A stretch of DNA of 64,000 nt from Persicitalea jodogahamensis (GCF_014651615.1 NZ_BMXF01000002.1:861629-925628); one strand, 5' to 3'; positions 53,949-62,724 are shown, numbered from the stretch's first letter. Made by a program: numbers and translations. The notes: generated by a model not told the origin, from the sequence alone.

Positions 53949-55169
53949 TCATTTCTTAAATAATAAAGCCTTAATCGGCTGAATACGCGTGATTACGTAA
54001 GTTGGGATCAGCAATACCAGCCCCACCAGCAACAAGGTCAGGAGATTGATGAGAAGTACCGTCCCCCAATCAAAAACAATCGGCACGGTATCCATAAAAT
54101 AATTCACCTGGTCGAGGGGGATAATGTGGAACTGCCACTGCAGCCACGCCAGAAACAGCCCCGCAACATTGCCAATCAGCAAACCCCGCAGGACGATGTA
54201 CACCCCGACCCGCACAAAAATGGCCCGGATCTGGCGATCAGGACTGCCCAGCGTTTTGAGCAGGCCAACCAGCGGCGTGCGTTCCATGATCATCACCAGC
54301 AAAATGGAAATCATGTTAAAACTGGCTACAAACAGAATCAGGGTCATGAACACCGCTGTGTTGCGATCCAACATTAACAGCCACTCGAAAACGGGCCGGA
54401 ACGTTTCCGTGACTTTCTGCAGAAACATATCCGGGTCCATGTAGTTGAAAATCTTCTCCGCCGAGGCGTCGATCTGGGAGAAGTCTTTGAGGTAGATTTC
54501 GTACGTGCCCACCGTGTCTGGCCCCCAGTCGTTTAGTCGCTGGATCAGGGCCAAATCGCCGACGATCAACGTATTGTCGAATTCCTCCATGTCAGTCTCG
54601 TAGATGCCGACCACATTCAGCTTGCGGGCGCGGGGCGGGTCCTGCACGAAGTACATCAGCACGTCGTCGCCCGCTTTGAGGCGGAGTTGGTGGGCGATTT
54701 TCTGGCTTAGAATAATTTCCTGCGCGTAGCCGCTGTCGGGGTATTGAATCAGCCGGCCTTCGACCAGACTTTCCTCGAATAATTTCCAGTCGTAGTCCCG
54801 GCCGACGCCTTTCAGTACCACCCCTTTCAGTTCATCGGGTGTTTTAAGAATACCCGATTTGTGGGCCACGGCCTGCCAGTGCGCTACTTCGGGCATGGTG
54901 GAGAGGTCCTCCGAAAGCGTGGTTTTCAGCGGCATCGGGGCCTCTTCGTAGCTGTTATTAAGCGTCAGCGAATTGACCCGCAGGTGCGCCCCAAACAGGA
55001 AAACTTTCTCCTGGATCACTGCCTTAAAGCCGAAAAGTACCGCGAAGGCCAGGATCCCCACGGCGGTGCTCACGGCGATGCTCGCAATACCGATGCGGGT
55101 CACCGTGGCCGAGAAAGTACCCACGGCATTGTGGCGGATGCGGTCGGCGATGAAAGCGGGAAAGCGCAA
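53949..55169 (-). CDS. ABC transporter permease (LolC/LolE-like, FtsX fold)
   Basis: 406 residues; begins at a TTG (55169) because no ATG is available in frame. N-terminal helix (SIAVSTAVGILAFAVLFGFK), a large periplasmic MacB-PCD domain (about 50-260), and three C-terminal helices (TAVFMTLILFVASFNMISIL, GLLIGNVAGLFLAWLQWQF and LLINLLTLLLVGLVLLIPTY). The pattern matches lipoprotein-releasing-system permeases of Bacteroidota. The ATPase partner is not adjacent. Divergent from namZ, 60 bases apart. Confidence 0.9.
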   Translation of the reverse strand: MRFPAFIADRIRHNAVGTFSATVTRIGIASIAVSTAVGILAFAVLFGFKAVIQEKVFLFGAHLRVNSLTLNNSYEEAPMPLKTTLSEDLSTMPEVAHWQAVAHKSGILKTPDELKGVVLKGVGRDYDWKLFEESLVEGRLIQYPDSGYAQEIILSQKIAHQLRLKAGDDVLMYFVQDPPRARKLNVVGIYETDMEEFDNTLIVGDLALIQRLNDWGPDTVGTYEIYLKDFSQIDASAEKIFNYMDPDMFLQKVTETFRPVFEWLLMLDRNTAVFMTLILFVASFNMISILLVMIMERTPLVGLLKTLGSPDRQIRAIFVRVGVYIVLRGLLIGNVAGLFLAWLQWQFHIIPLDQVNYFMDTVPIVFDWGTVLLINLLTLLLVGLVLLIPTYVITRIQPIKALLFKK

Positions 55170-55229
55170 GGCGGGCAGAGATTTTTGGGTTTATGTCGTA
55201 ATTTGCAAATCTAACGAAAAACCGTTCCC

Positions 55230-56438
55230 ATGAACCATGTTCTTTCGGTACTGCTGGCATTCATGCTAAGTACCTGTGGAAATACGCCACAAAATGATAC
55301 CCCCGCATCAAGCGAAACAACCAGCCAGGAAATCAAAACGGATGATCTGAAACTGGGCATCGACCGCACAGGCGAATGGGTGCCGCTGCTCACGGGCAAG
55401 CGCGTCGGCCTGGTCGTGAACCATACGACGCTTTTCTCCAACGGAACGCATCTGGCCGACAGCCTGCTGGCGCTGGGCGTCAACATCCAGACCATTTTTG
55501 CACCCGAACACGGCTTCCGGGGCCAGGCCGATGCCGGGGCCACGATCAAGGACGGTAAAGACGCCCAAACCGGACTACCCATTGTGTCGCTCTACGGCAA
55601 AAACAAAAAGCCTTCGGCGGAGCAATTGAAGGACATCGATGTCGTGATTTTTGACATTCAGGATGTCGGCGTGCGCTACTATACCTACCCCAGCACGATG
55701 CACTACGTCATGGAGGCCTGCGCCGAAAACGGCAAGCCCTGCATAATTCTTGATCGTCCCAACCCCAACGGCGACTACGTAGACGGCCCGGTACTTGACC
55801 CAAAATTCAAATCCTTCGTGGGCATGAATCCGGTACCCGTTGTCCACGGCCTCACTTCCGCTGAACTGGCGCTGATGATTAACGGCGAAGGCTGGCTGGA
55901 AGGCAAAAAAAGTTGCGACCTGACCGTGGTGCCCTGCACAGGCTACAACCACCGCATGGTGTACGAACTACCTGTAAAACCCTCGCCTAACCTGCCCAAT
56001 CTGCAATCCATTCGACTTTACCCATCCATTTGTCTTTTCGAGCCGACCATCGTGAGCGTCGGACGGGGCACCGACACCCAGTTTCAGGTGATCGGCGCGC
56101 CCAACAAAGTGTATGGTCCGTATGAGTTTACACCCGTGGACAAGCCCGGCGCACAAAATCCGCCCAACAAAGGAAAAGTTTGCTACGGCCTGGATTTACG
56201 GGATGTCGATACCCGGCAAGAGGGCTTTACGTTAAAATACGTCCTCGATTTTTATAACAAAACTCCTGACAAATCGAAGTTCTTCACCAGCGCCGATTTT
56301 TTCGACAAGCTCGCCGGCACGGACATGATTCGCAAGATGATGGTCGCCGGGAAGTCGGAAGCCGAAATCAGGGCGGCCTTTACGCCGGAGTTGGAAGAAT
56401 TCAAGGAGAAGCGGGAGAAGTACTTATTGTACGAATAA
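55230..56438 (+). CDS. namZ: Exo-beta-N-acetylmuramidase NamZ family (DUF1343), lipoprotein
   Basis: 402 residues, lipobox LSTC near residue 16. DUF1343 landmarks: GIDRTGEWVPLLTGKRVGLV split, TIFAPEHGFRGQADAGATI, VVIFDIQDVGVRYYTYPST split, CIILDRPNPNGDYVDGP and YHNR-type segment GYNHRMVYELPVKPSPNLPN. Characterised members release MurNAc from the non-reducing end of peptidoglycan. It starts a plus-strand series with nagB-like and mpl genes, so a role in wall recycling is likely. Exported. Confidence 0.9.
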   Translation: MNHVLSVLLAFMLSTCGNTPQNDTPASSETTSQEIKTDDLKLGIDRTGEWVPLLTGKRVGLVVNHTTLFSNGTHLADSLLALGVNIQTIFAPEHGFRGQADAGATIKDGKDAQTGLPIVSLYGKNKKPSAEQLKDIDVVIFDIQDVGVRYYTYPSTMHYVMEACAENGKPCIILDRPNPNGDYVDGPVLDPKFKSFVGMNPVPVVHGLTSAELALMINGEGWLEGKKSCDLTVVPCTGYNHRMVYELPVKPSPNLPNLQSIRLYPSICLFEPTIVSVGRGTDTQFQVIGAPNKVYGPYEFTPVDKPGAQNPPNKGKVCYGLDLRDVDTRQEGFTLKYVLDFYNKTPDKSKFFTSADFFDKLAGTDMIRKMMVAGKSEAEIRAAFTPELEEFKEKREKYLLYE

Positions 56439-56498
56439 AGGAGGAAGGGAAGGTTGATCCAGATCCCAAACAGTTTAAATTGAACGAACAAAGGTATA

Positions 56499-57215
56499 AT
56501 GCTCCTAATCCACAAAAACCACGAGACTCTTTCCCAGGCCGTCGCCGAGCGCGTGGCAAAGGTAGTGCAGGACAAGCCCGACGCGGTGATTTGCCTTCCC
56601 TCCGGCAATACTCCGTTGAGGTTGTTCGAGATTTTGGTCAATCAGCACGAAATCGGGGAGATAGATTTTTCCCGCTGCACCTTCGTGCTGCTAGACGAGT
56701 GGCTGGACATGGATGGTCAGGACGAAGGAAGCTGTCGCTATTGGATTGATAAGGAACTGCTGAACCCGCTGGGCTTTCAGCCAGAGCAAATCATCGCCTT
56801 TGATGCCAAAAGTGGGGATTTGCCCGGCGAATGCGAGCGGGTCAATCAGAAAATCAAGGAATTGGGGGGCTTCGATCTGGTCGTGCTGGGCGTGGGCATG
56901 AACGGCCACCTTGCGCTTAATGAGCCCGGCACCCCCTTTGATTGCTATGCCCATGTAAGTGCCCTCGACCCCATGACGGCTGAAGTCGGGCAAAAGTACT
57001 TCACGAAACAAACCCCACTCACCGAAGGCATCACCCTCGGGCTCCGTCATTTTCTGGAAGCCAGAGAACTCATCGTCATGGCCAGCGGCGAAGCAAAGGC
57101 TCCCGTGATGAAGCGGGCCCTGGAAGGGGAGGTTTCGGAAGATTTTCCGGCCAGTCTGGTGCAGAAGGATGAGAAGATACTGGTGATGCTGGATGAGGCG
57201 GCAGCGGGGAATTGA
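56499..57215 (+). CDS. nagB: Glucosamine-6-phosphate deaminase-like (NagB/6-phosphogluconolactonase family)
   Basis: 238 residues. NagB-type sugar isomerase fold: CLPSGNTPLRLFEIL (phosphate loop), FVLLDEWLDMDGQDEGSCRY with the catalytic Asp, GVGMNGHLALNEPG (usual GIGxDGHIAFNEPG), and TPLTEGITLGLRHF. Converts glucosamine-6-P to fructose-6-P and ammonia, the step after MurNAc breakdown. The Asp-to-Asn change in GMNGH and LGLRHF suggest a divergent subgroup (as in galactosamine isomerases), so the exact sugar is uncertain. 60 bases after namZ and 43 before mpl. Confidence 0.85.
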   Translation: MLLIHKNHETLSQAVAERVAKVVQDKPDAVICLPSGNTPLRLFEILVNQHEIGEIDFSRCTFVLLDEWLDMDGQDEGSCRYWIDKELLNPLGFQPEQIIAFDAKSGDLPGECERVNQKIKELGGFDLVVLGVGMNGHLALNEPGTPFDCYAHVSALDPMTAEVGQKYFTKQTPLTEGITLGLRHFLEARELIVMASGEAKAPVMKRALEGEVSEDFPASLVQKDEKILVMLDEAAAGN

Positions 57216-57258
57216 TAAAAAAACTCCCTAATTTCGGCGGCGAAAAATTAATGATAGA

Positions 57259-58626
57259 ATGAGCAAAGAAAAAATCCACTTTATATCCATCGGCGGAAGC
57301 GTGATGCACAACCTGGCCCTCGAACTACTTCGTCAGGGCAACGAGATTACCGGGTCCGACGACGAAATCTACGAACCTTCCCGCAGCCGACTCGATCAGG
57401 CAGGGCTGTTGCCCGCTGCCATGGGCTGGTTTCCCGAAAAAATCACAGAAGATATCGATACCGTCATTCTGGGCATGCACGCCCGCAATGATAATCCCGA
57501 ACTACGCCGGGCGCGGGAACTGGGACTGGATGTGTGTTCTTATCCAGAGTTCATAGCGGGCCAAAGTACCGACAAGCAGCGGGTGGTCGTTGCGGGTAGT
57601 CATGGCAAAACGACCATCACCTCCATGATCCTGCACGTACTGCAGCAAAGCAAACGCACCTTCAACTACCTGGTCGGTGCGCAGGTGGAAGGCTTCGATA
57701 CCATGGTGCGCCTGGATGCCGACGCGCCGGTGATCGTCATCGAAGGAGATGAGTACTTTACTTCGCCCGAGGACCCCACGCCCAAGTTCCTGCACTACAA
57801 CCCCCATTTGTTGCTGGTGAGTGGCATCGCCTGGGATCACTTCAACGTGTACCCAACCTGGGAATCGTACGTGAAGCAGTTTGAAATGCTGGCTGATTCC
57901 CTGCCCAAAGCGGGTGTCATCGCGTTTGACGAAACCGATAACATGCTCGACATTATCGGGCAAAAGGAACGTCCCGACGTGACCAAAATTCCTTACGAGG
58001 CCCACCCCCATAAATTCACGAACGGCCAGACCTTTCTGATTACCAAAACTCAGGGGAATATACCGCTGTACGTGTTTGGCGAACATAACATGAAGAATAT
58101 CAGCGGTGCGCAGGCTGTCTGTGAGCGGCTGGGCATCACCGATGAGGAGTTTTATCGTGCCATCCAGACCTTCAAAGGGGCTGCCAAGCGGCTGGAATTG
58201 TTGGCCAAAGGCCCGACGACCAACGCCTACCGCGACTTTGCTCATGCGCCTTCCAAGGTGGAAGCCACTACCCTGGCCGTAAAGGAACAATTCCCAAAGC
58301 GCCGCCTTATTGCCTGCACCGAACTGCACACGTTCAGCAGCCTGAACAAGACGTTTCTGAACCAGTACCGACGCAAAATGGACGCCGCTGACGTAGCCGT
58401 AGTTTTCTATAGCCCCGAAACGGTCGAACACAAGCGGCTCGAACCTCTTTCGGAAGAAGATATCCGCACCGCCTTCAAGCGCAGCGATCTGAATATTTTT
58501 ACCGACCCCACCGCTCTGCAAGATTTCCTGAAAGCCCAAAATTGGCAGAATACCAACTTGCTCATGATGAGTTCAGGCACTTTCGGCGGCCTTGATTTAA
58601 AAGAACTGGGGAAAGAGATAGTTTAG
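57259..58626 (+). CDS. mpl: UDP-N-acetylmuramate:L-alanyl-gamma-D-glutamyl-meso-diaminopimelate ligase
   Basis: 455 residues; ligates recycled tripeptide to UDP-MurNAc. Mur-ligase fold: N-terminal KIHFISIGGSVMHNLALELL (Mpl/MurC-type Rossmann), ATP loop VVAGSHGKTTITSM (about 109-122), the metal-binding VIEGDEYFTSPEDPTPKF, LLVSGIAWDHFNVYP, a GEHNMKNISGAQAVCERLGI motif of the middle domain, and the C-terminal RDFAHAPSKVEATTLAV. Cytoplasmic. With NamZ and NagB-like enzymes this forms a peptidoglycan-recycling operon. Confidence 0.94.
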   Translation: MSKEKIHFISIGGSVMHNLALELLRQGNEITGSDDEIYEPSRSRLDQAGLLPAAMGWFPEKITEDIDTVILGMHARNDNPELRRARELGLDVCSYPEFIAGQSTDKQRVVVAGSHGKTTITSMILHVLQQSKRTFNYLVGAQVEGFDTMVRLDADAPVIVIEGDEYFTSPEDPTPKFLHYNPHLLLVSGIAWDHFNVYPTWESYVKQFEMLADSLPKAGVIAFDETDNMLDIIGQKERPDVTKIPYEAHPHKFTNGQTFLITKTQGNIPLYVFGEHNMKNISGAQAVCERLGITDEEFYRAIQTFKGAAKRLELLAKGPTTNAYRDFAHAPSKVEATTLAVKEQFPKRRLIACTELHTFSSLNKTFLNQYRRKMDAADVAVVFYSPETVEHKRLEPLSEEDIRTAFKRSDLNIFTDPTALQDFLKAQNWQNTNLLMMSSGTFGGLDLKELGKEIV

Positions 58627-58750
58627 AAATGGATGAGTAGGATTGGGGTGAAAATGTGTCTTTATTCGTCAAGTGTTCAAGACAAGTGGCGTATGGCCAT
58701 TGCCTTTTGACCCTGAATCATCAACCCATTATCCTTTCCTCCTCAAAATA

Positions 58751-60151
58751 ATGCCGCCCGAAGCCCCCGTCATCCCCGCCGAAGTTCACGAATACGAACG
58801 CGAACCCGTACCCTCCTCCGCCTGGAAAGGCTGGAAAAGCTTCCTGGGAATGTATGCCGGAGAACACGCTGCCGGTACCGAATTTGTGATCGGCCCCCTT
58901 TTTCTGACGGCAGGCGTCAGCGCCTTCGATCTGTTGGTCGGGCTGTTTCTGGGCAACCTGCTGGCTGTCCTGAGCTGGCGGTACATCACCGCCGCAGTCG
59001 CAACGGACGTGCGATTGACGCTGTATTATCAGCTGGAAAAAATCTGCGGCAGGCGGCTGGTGACGGCCTACAATCTGGCCAATGGTATTCTGTTCTGTTT
59101 CCTGGCCGGGGCCATGATTACCGTGTCGGCCACGGCGGTGGGTATTCCGTTCGACATGGAAATGCCCAAACTGACCGACACCATGCCCAACGGTATTACC
59201 TGGATTGTGGTCGTGCTGGCAATCGGAGCCGTTATTTCAATTATTGCGGCGCGGGGCTACGATACCGTATCGAAATTTGCCAACATCGCCTCCCCCTGGA
59301 TGGTGCTTATTTTCCTGGCTTGCGGCGTGGTCGCTTTGAAAGGATTGGGCGTAGCTTCTTTTGCTGATTTCTGGAATATTTTCGGGGAAGGACGCGAGCC
59401 GTTTCCCGGCCAGATCAAGTACACCTTCTGGCATGTGGTATTGTGGTCGTGGTTCTGCAATGCGGCCATGCACATCGGCATGTCTGACTTGTCGGTGTTT
59501 CGCTACGCGAAAAAAGCCAGTTCGGGCTGGACCACCGCGGCCGGCATGTACGTGGGGCATTACCTGGCCTGGATTTGTGCCTGCCTGCTTTACGCATTGT
59601 ACATCCGGACGGGCGATGCCCAGGCTATGCTGGCGGCCGGACAAGCGCCGCCCGTAGCTCCCGGTCCGATGGCCTACCAGGCCGTTGGTATCGCCGGACT
59701 TATTTGTGTGGTTGTCGCAGGCTGGACCACGGCTAATCCCACCATCTACCGCGCCGGTCTGGCTTTCCAGGCCATTGCCCCAAAACTCTCGACGGCCCGG
59801 GTGACCATGATCGCGGGAGCGGTGGCAACCGTCGCCGGGCTATTTCCCGCCTTTGCCATGCAACTGCTCGACTTTGTGGCGGTCTATGGATTTATTCTGG
59901 CTCCCGTCGGTGCCATCATCGTTTTCGACCATTACTTTGCCGGATCAGCAGGCATTGTGCAGAACTACGCGGAAAAAGCAGGGATCAATTTCAACCTTGC
60001 GGTTCTGCTGGCATGGGGGATCAGCATGGCGATATTCTATTCCATCTCGGCCTTCGGTGGTGTGTTCCTTTCCTTTCTGACCCTACCTGCCTGGCTTTCC
60101 TGCGGGGCACTGTACCTTGTTTTTAGTAAATTTTTGCAGAAGAAAATATGA
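58751..60151 (+). CDS. NCS1-like (nucleobase/cation symporter) permease
   Basis: 466 residues from ATG 58751 (MPPEAPVIPAEVHEYEREPV); the frame is open to 58673 but lacks a good start context. About twelve helices; N-terminal WKSFLGMYAGEHAAGTEFVI matches the conserved first helix region, with NLLAVLSWRYITAAVATDVR, YNLANGILFCFLAGAMITVS and AMHIGMSDLSVFRYAKKASS. Related proteins carry purines, cytosine, allantoin or thiamine; the substrate here is unknown. 124 bases after mpl; overlaps the small gene at 60148 by 4 bases. Confidence 0.84.
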   Translation: MPPEAPVIPAEVHEYEREPVPSSAWKGWKSFLGMYAGEHAAGTEFVIGPLFLTAGVSAFDLLVGLFLGNLLAVLSWRYITAAVATDVRLTLYYQLEKICGRRLVTAYNLANGILFCFLAGAMITVSATAVGIPFDMEMPKLTDTMPNGITWIVVVLAIGAVISIIAARGYDTVSKFANIASPWMVLIFLACGVVALKGLGVASFADFWNIFGEGREPFPGQIKYTFWHVVLWSWFCNAAMHIGMSDLSVFRYAKKASSGWTTAAGMYVGHYLAWICACLLYALYIRTGDAQAMLAAGQAPPVAPGPMAYQAVGIAGLICVVVAGWTTANPTIYRAGLAFQAIAPKLSTARVTMIAGAVATVAGLFPAFAMQLLDFVAVYGFILAPVGAIIVFDHYFAGSAGIVQNYAEKAGINFNLAVLLAWGISMAIFYSISAFGGVFLSFLTLPAWLSCGALYLVFSKFLQKKI

Positions 60152-60315
60152 GCATTATCAAAGTTATCTCTTATCTGTGTCTGCTTGCAGTACTGCTCTC
60201 GCCCATCCTTTTCTTCGCTGATGTGTTGACGCAAAGCCAGATGAACATCGCCTTACTGGGCGCAACCGTAGTTTGGTTTGCGACGGCCTCTACCTGGATT
60301 AACAAAGAAGCGTAG
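60148..60315 (+). CDS. 55-residue membrane protein translationally coupled to the permease
   Basis: ATG at 60148 overlaps the permease stop (ATGA). Translation: MSIIKVISYLCLLAVLLSPI, LFFADVLTQSQMNIALLGAT, VVWFATASTWINKEA, stop at 60313. Two hydrophobic helices (about 4-24 and 32-49) separated by a short polar turn, positive N-terminus. Too short to stand out by length alone, but the overlap, the two-helix design and the clean stop before a gene-free region support it. A small accessory subunit of the permease is a natural guess, without further proof. Confidence 0.72.
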   Translation: MSIIKVISYLCLLAVLLSPILFFADVLTQSQMNIALLGATVVWFATASTWINKEA

Positions 60316-60379
60316 AGCTGACACGCTGCCCGCGCAATGCGCTTTTCAGCGGCTCATTCACTAGTAAGCAGGGCCAGTA

Positions 60380-60991
60380 TTATTCAAGGATCTTGACCAT
60401 AAGTGCTTTGAGCTTTTGCTCGAAATCGCCGATGTCCTGGCCCGGCAGGTACTTATTGTACTGCAGGCTTATGAGGTAGTCATCATCAAGCCGGGTCAGC
60501 AGGTTTTTATCATTGGGCATATTACCGGAGTAGGCGGTCTGGGTTCCCAGACCTTTTATTTCTTTGAAAGCCTGGACCTGATCCTTGTACCCCATCATAG
60601 GCAGGCCGTTAGTCAGCGCCTCGTTGAGTCGATTGCTCAGCTTCTTGGGCGTTTTTTCTTTGTTTTTATTAAAATTTATACTTACCGTCAGTACCGACAT
60701 GGCACCAGGACCGTCCTTTATTTCGTAGCGGCAGACCTTATGGTCGTCCTTGTCCCGATCCGGCTTAACCGTAATACTGCTTTCCGAAACACCCAGGCCA
60801 GCAGCCACAGTTTGGGTATCAAGAAAATCGCAGGGGGCTTTTCCCGTAAATTTGAATGGGGATTGCTGTGAATCCTCAAAAATTAAGGCTGTAGCAGTAG
60901 TTTCAGCCGGGGATTCCGTAGAGCTGGCTTGATTTCCGCCGCAGGCAACCAATACCAATAGGGTGAAAGCAAGGAGTGCAGGTTTTTTCAT
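60380..60991 (-). CDS. Hypothetical lipoprotein, DUF3558-like
   Basis: 203 residues; signal MKKPALLAFTLLVLVACGGN with lipobox LVAC. Mature part contains APCDFLDTQTVAAGLGVSES and later HKVCRYEIKDGPGAMSVLTV: one Cys pair in the pattern C-x-FLT...LG...C-x-Y of DUF3558-type lipoproteins, here likely an exported small beta/alpha domain with a disulfide. A long charged C-terminal half (NFNKNKEKTPKKLSNRLNEA) follows. Function unknown. Divergent spacer to 61013 has nothing supportable. Confidence 0.7.
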   Translation of the reverse strand: MKKPALLAFTLLVLVACGGNQASSTESPAETTATALIFEDSQQSPFKFTGKAPCDFLDTQTVAAGLGVSESSITVKPDRDKDDHKVCRYEIKDGPGAMSVLTVSINFNKNKEKTPKKLSNRLNEALTNGLPMMGYKDQVQAFKEIKGLGTQTAYSGNMPNDKNLLTRLDDDYLISLQYNKYLPGQDIGDFEQKLKALMVKILE

Positions 60992-61146
60992 TGTTGGATT
61001 TAAGATTTTGAAATGCAGACATCGAATCTGCTAAATATAGAAGCTGGATTCCATACCTGCCCGACAGATTGTGCAGACTGCCGGTTTAAAATATCAAAAG
61101 GCCAATACCCGGAAGTGATTGGTATAGGTACCCTGGCTTCTCAGCC

Positions 61147-61869
61147 CTATATTTTTTCAGTGGTTGATCCGAACAATACCTCGGCCATCCGCGAAAACTC
61201 CGCCTGAACGGGAGCTGTAACTGTGATTTCTTCCGTGGTTTCGGGATGCGTAAACGTCAGTTGCTGCGCGTGCAGCAACATGGTGTTCATATCGAATTGT
61301 TCCAGAAAAAGCTTATTCTGCTTGTTGCAGCCATGCGGGCGGTCGCCGATGATGGGATGAAGAATGTGGGCCATGTGCTTGCGTAGCTGGTGCATCCGGC
61401 CCGTGGTAGGTGTGAGTTCGACTAACGAATACCTTGACGTGGCATGTTTGCCAAAGGGCAGCGGAATTTCTGTGCGATGCTCCGTTTTGAGGTGCGTGAC
61501 AGCATCCTGAACTACGCCGGTATCAGGATGCTTCAGGGCGTAATCTATGGTTTGCTCATCAGGCGTATAGCCACGTACGATGGCAAGGTACTTTTTCTGG
61601 ACATGTCCATCCATAAACTGCTGCTGCATAGCGGAGTTCATGGATTCCAGAAGAGCGAAGAGAAGTACTCCTCCCGTTTTACGATCGAGCCGATGTACCG
61701 GCCATACACGCTGCCCCAGCTGATCCCTTAGCCGCTGTACGGCGAACTCACTGGCGTCACGAGCCATCGGTGAGCGATGCACCAGCAGACCGTGCGGCTT
61801 ATTGATGGCCACTAAGTCTCGCGATTGGTAAAGAATGGGGAGGGGTAATAAACAACTACTGTTGTTCAT
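61147..61869 (-). CDS. RluA-family pseudouridine synthase (TruC-like)
   Basis: 240 residues. Catalytic motif VHRLDRKTGGVLLFAL (Asp nucleophile in HRLDRxTGG, about 55-64), NKPHGLLVHRSP near the N-terminus, QKKYLAIVRGYTP, and the C-terminal GRMHQLRKHMAHILHPIIGD. No S4 domain. The compact form, NKPHGLLVHRS and GRMHQxRKH are like TruC (tRNA pseudouridine 65); the exact target is inferred. Isolated on the minus strand; its end overlaps a short plus-strand frame that I do not accept as a gene. Confidence 0.92.
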   Translation of the reverse strand: MNNSSCLLPLPILYQSRDLVAINKPHGLLVHRSPMARDASEFAVQRLRDQLGQRVWPVHRLDRKTGGVLLFALLESMNSAMQQQFMDGHVQKKYLAIVRGYTPDEQTIDYALKHPDTGVVQDAVTHLKTEHRTEIPLPFGKHATSRYSLVELTPTTGRMHQLRKHMAHILHPIIGDRPHGCNKQNKLFLEQFDMNTMLLHAQQLTFTHPETTEEITVTAPVQAEFSRMAEVLFGSTTEKI

Positions 61870-61938
61870 AAGACTGTAAAGAATGTCTCACTCATTTTTA
61901 TGGACTCAGGCCGTCATCAACATCAATGAAGTGTGTTA

Positions 61939-62382
61939 TTAAAGAAGGGATTCAAAATCGACGTGCTTGTAGAAAGTACTATGTCGGGCGGCACTTAGTT
62001 CGCCAAGGTCGTAAGTACCTTTAGCTATTTCCTCGGATAGCTTCTGAATGAGTTCTGATTTGATCGAAGGGACATCATTCTTGACAATATCGAAAACCAT
62101 CTCATAATCGATACCGGTGTAGTTATGAGCAATTCGATTTCTCAAACCCCTGATCGCCTGAAAAGGAAGATCTGGTGATTGGTTTTTTAGTTCATCCGAT
62201 AACCGACCAGCATACTCACCTACGTTGAGAAGCAGCAATAGACTGGCATTGAATCTGACTTGATCGCCATCGTTGAAGAAAGTATCGGCATCGGAAAATC
62301 CCTCTGCGTACAACTCAATCTTGCCGAGCGATTCGAGTATGACCAGCAGTGGTAGTAAATCCTGAGACTTATCGCGTGACAT
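61939..62382 (-). CDS. hepT: HepT-like HEPN/DUF86 toxin
   Basis: 147 residues; all-helical HEPN RNase toxin of the type VII toxin-antitoxin system. Active motif R81-x4-H86-x-Y88 in LRNRIAHNYTGIDYEMV, exactly the R-x4-H-x-Y in which the antitoxin AMPylates the Tyr to silence the RNase. The start (62382) overlaps the MntA gene by 14 bases, a common arrangement. Upstream gene encodes MntA. Full length. Confidence 0.92.
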   Translation of the reverse strand: MSRDKSQDLLPLLVILESLGKIELYAEGFSDADTFFNDGDQVRFNASLLLLLNVGEYAGRLSDELKNQSPDLPFQAIRGLRNRIAHNYTGIDYEMVFDIVKNDVPSIKSELIQKLSEEIAKGTYDLGELSAARHSTFYKHVDFESLL

Positions 62383-62647
62383 ATTTCAGGTCTTGCTGCG
62401 CCCGATAGAGGATGATCGGATCGGCGAATTTCTCAGGCACCAAGTCCACCTCAGTCTCGAGTAAGTCCTGCAACTTCGTCCTGAGTCGTTCACGCAATCT
62501 GTAATCCATCTGCTTTTCAAGCAGAATGTCAATATCACGGTAGCTTTCTCCCCGCGCAAACGACCCAAACAGCCCTAGGCGTTGAATATCAAACTCTTCG
62601 AAGATGTTTTCCTGCCGCAACAAATTCTCTAACTCTTGAACAGTCAT
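62369..62647 (-). CDS. mntA: MntA-like antitoxin nucleotidyltransferase
   Basis: 92 residues from ATG 62647 (MTVQELENLLRQENIFEEF); a longer frame to 62689 would start inside the promoter. Nucleotidyltransferase fold: GLFGSFARGESYRDIDILLE, i.e. GS-x8-DxD rather than the usual GS-x10-DxD, two residues shorter than the MNT at 7173. Expected to AMPylate the Tyr of HepT and neutralise it. A matching promoter lies 47 bases upstream. Confidence 0.9.
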   Translation of the reverse strand: MTVQELENLLRQENIFEEFDIQRLGLFGSFARGESYRDIDILLEKQMDYRLRERLRTKLQDLLETEVDLVPEKFADPIILYRAQQDLKYVTR

Positions 62648-62693
62648 AGCATTATGCTTTCTTTGGGTGGTTGGTGAAGGCATACTCAATCTT

Positions 62694-62724
62694 CAAATAT
62701 AGCTTTTCAGGCTAACTATTCAAG
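62694..62724 (-). promoter_or_regulatory. Bacteroidota-type promoter of mntA-hepT
   Basis: On the minus strand CTTG (62724-62721; 3 of 4 to TTTG), 19 nt, TATATTTG (62701-62694; exact TAnnTTTG). Predicted leader about 40 nt to ATG 62647. Confidence 0.6.

Noticed and set aside
61013-61207. A 64-codon plus-strand frame with a Cys cluster (CPTDCADC)
   Set aside because: It overlaps the end of the pseudouridine synthase gene, has no promoter or family resemblance, and its second half is the complement of conserved coding sequence.
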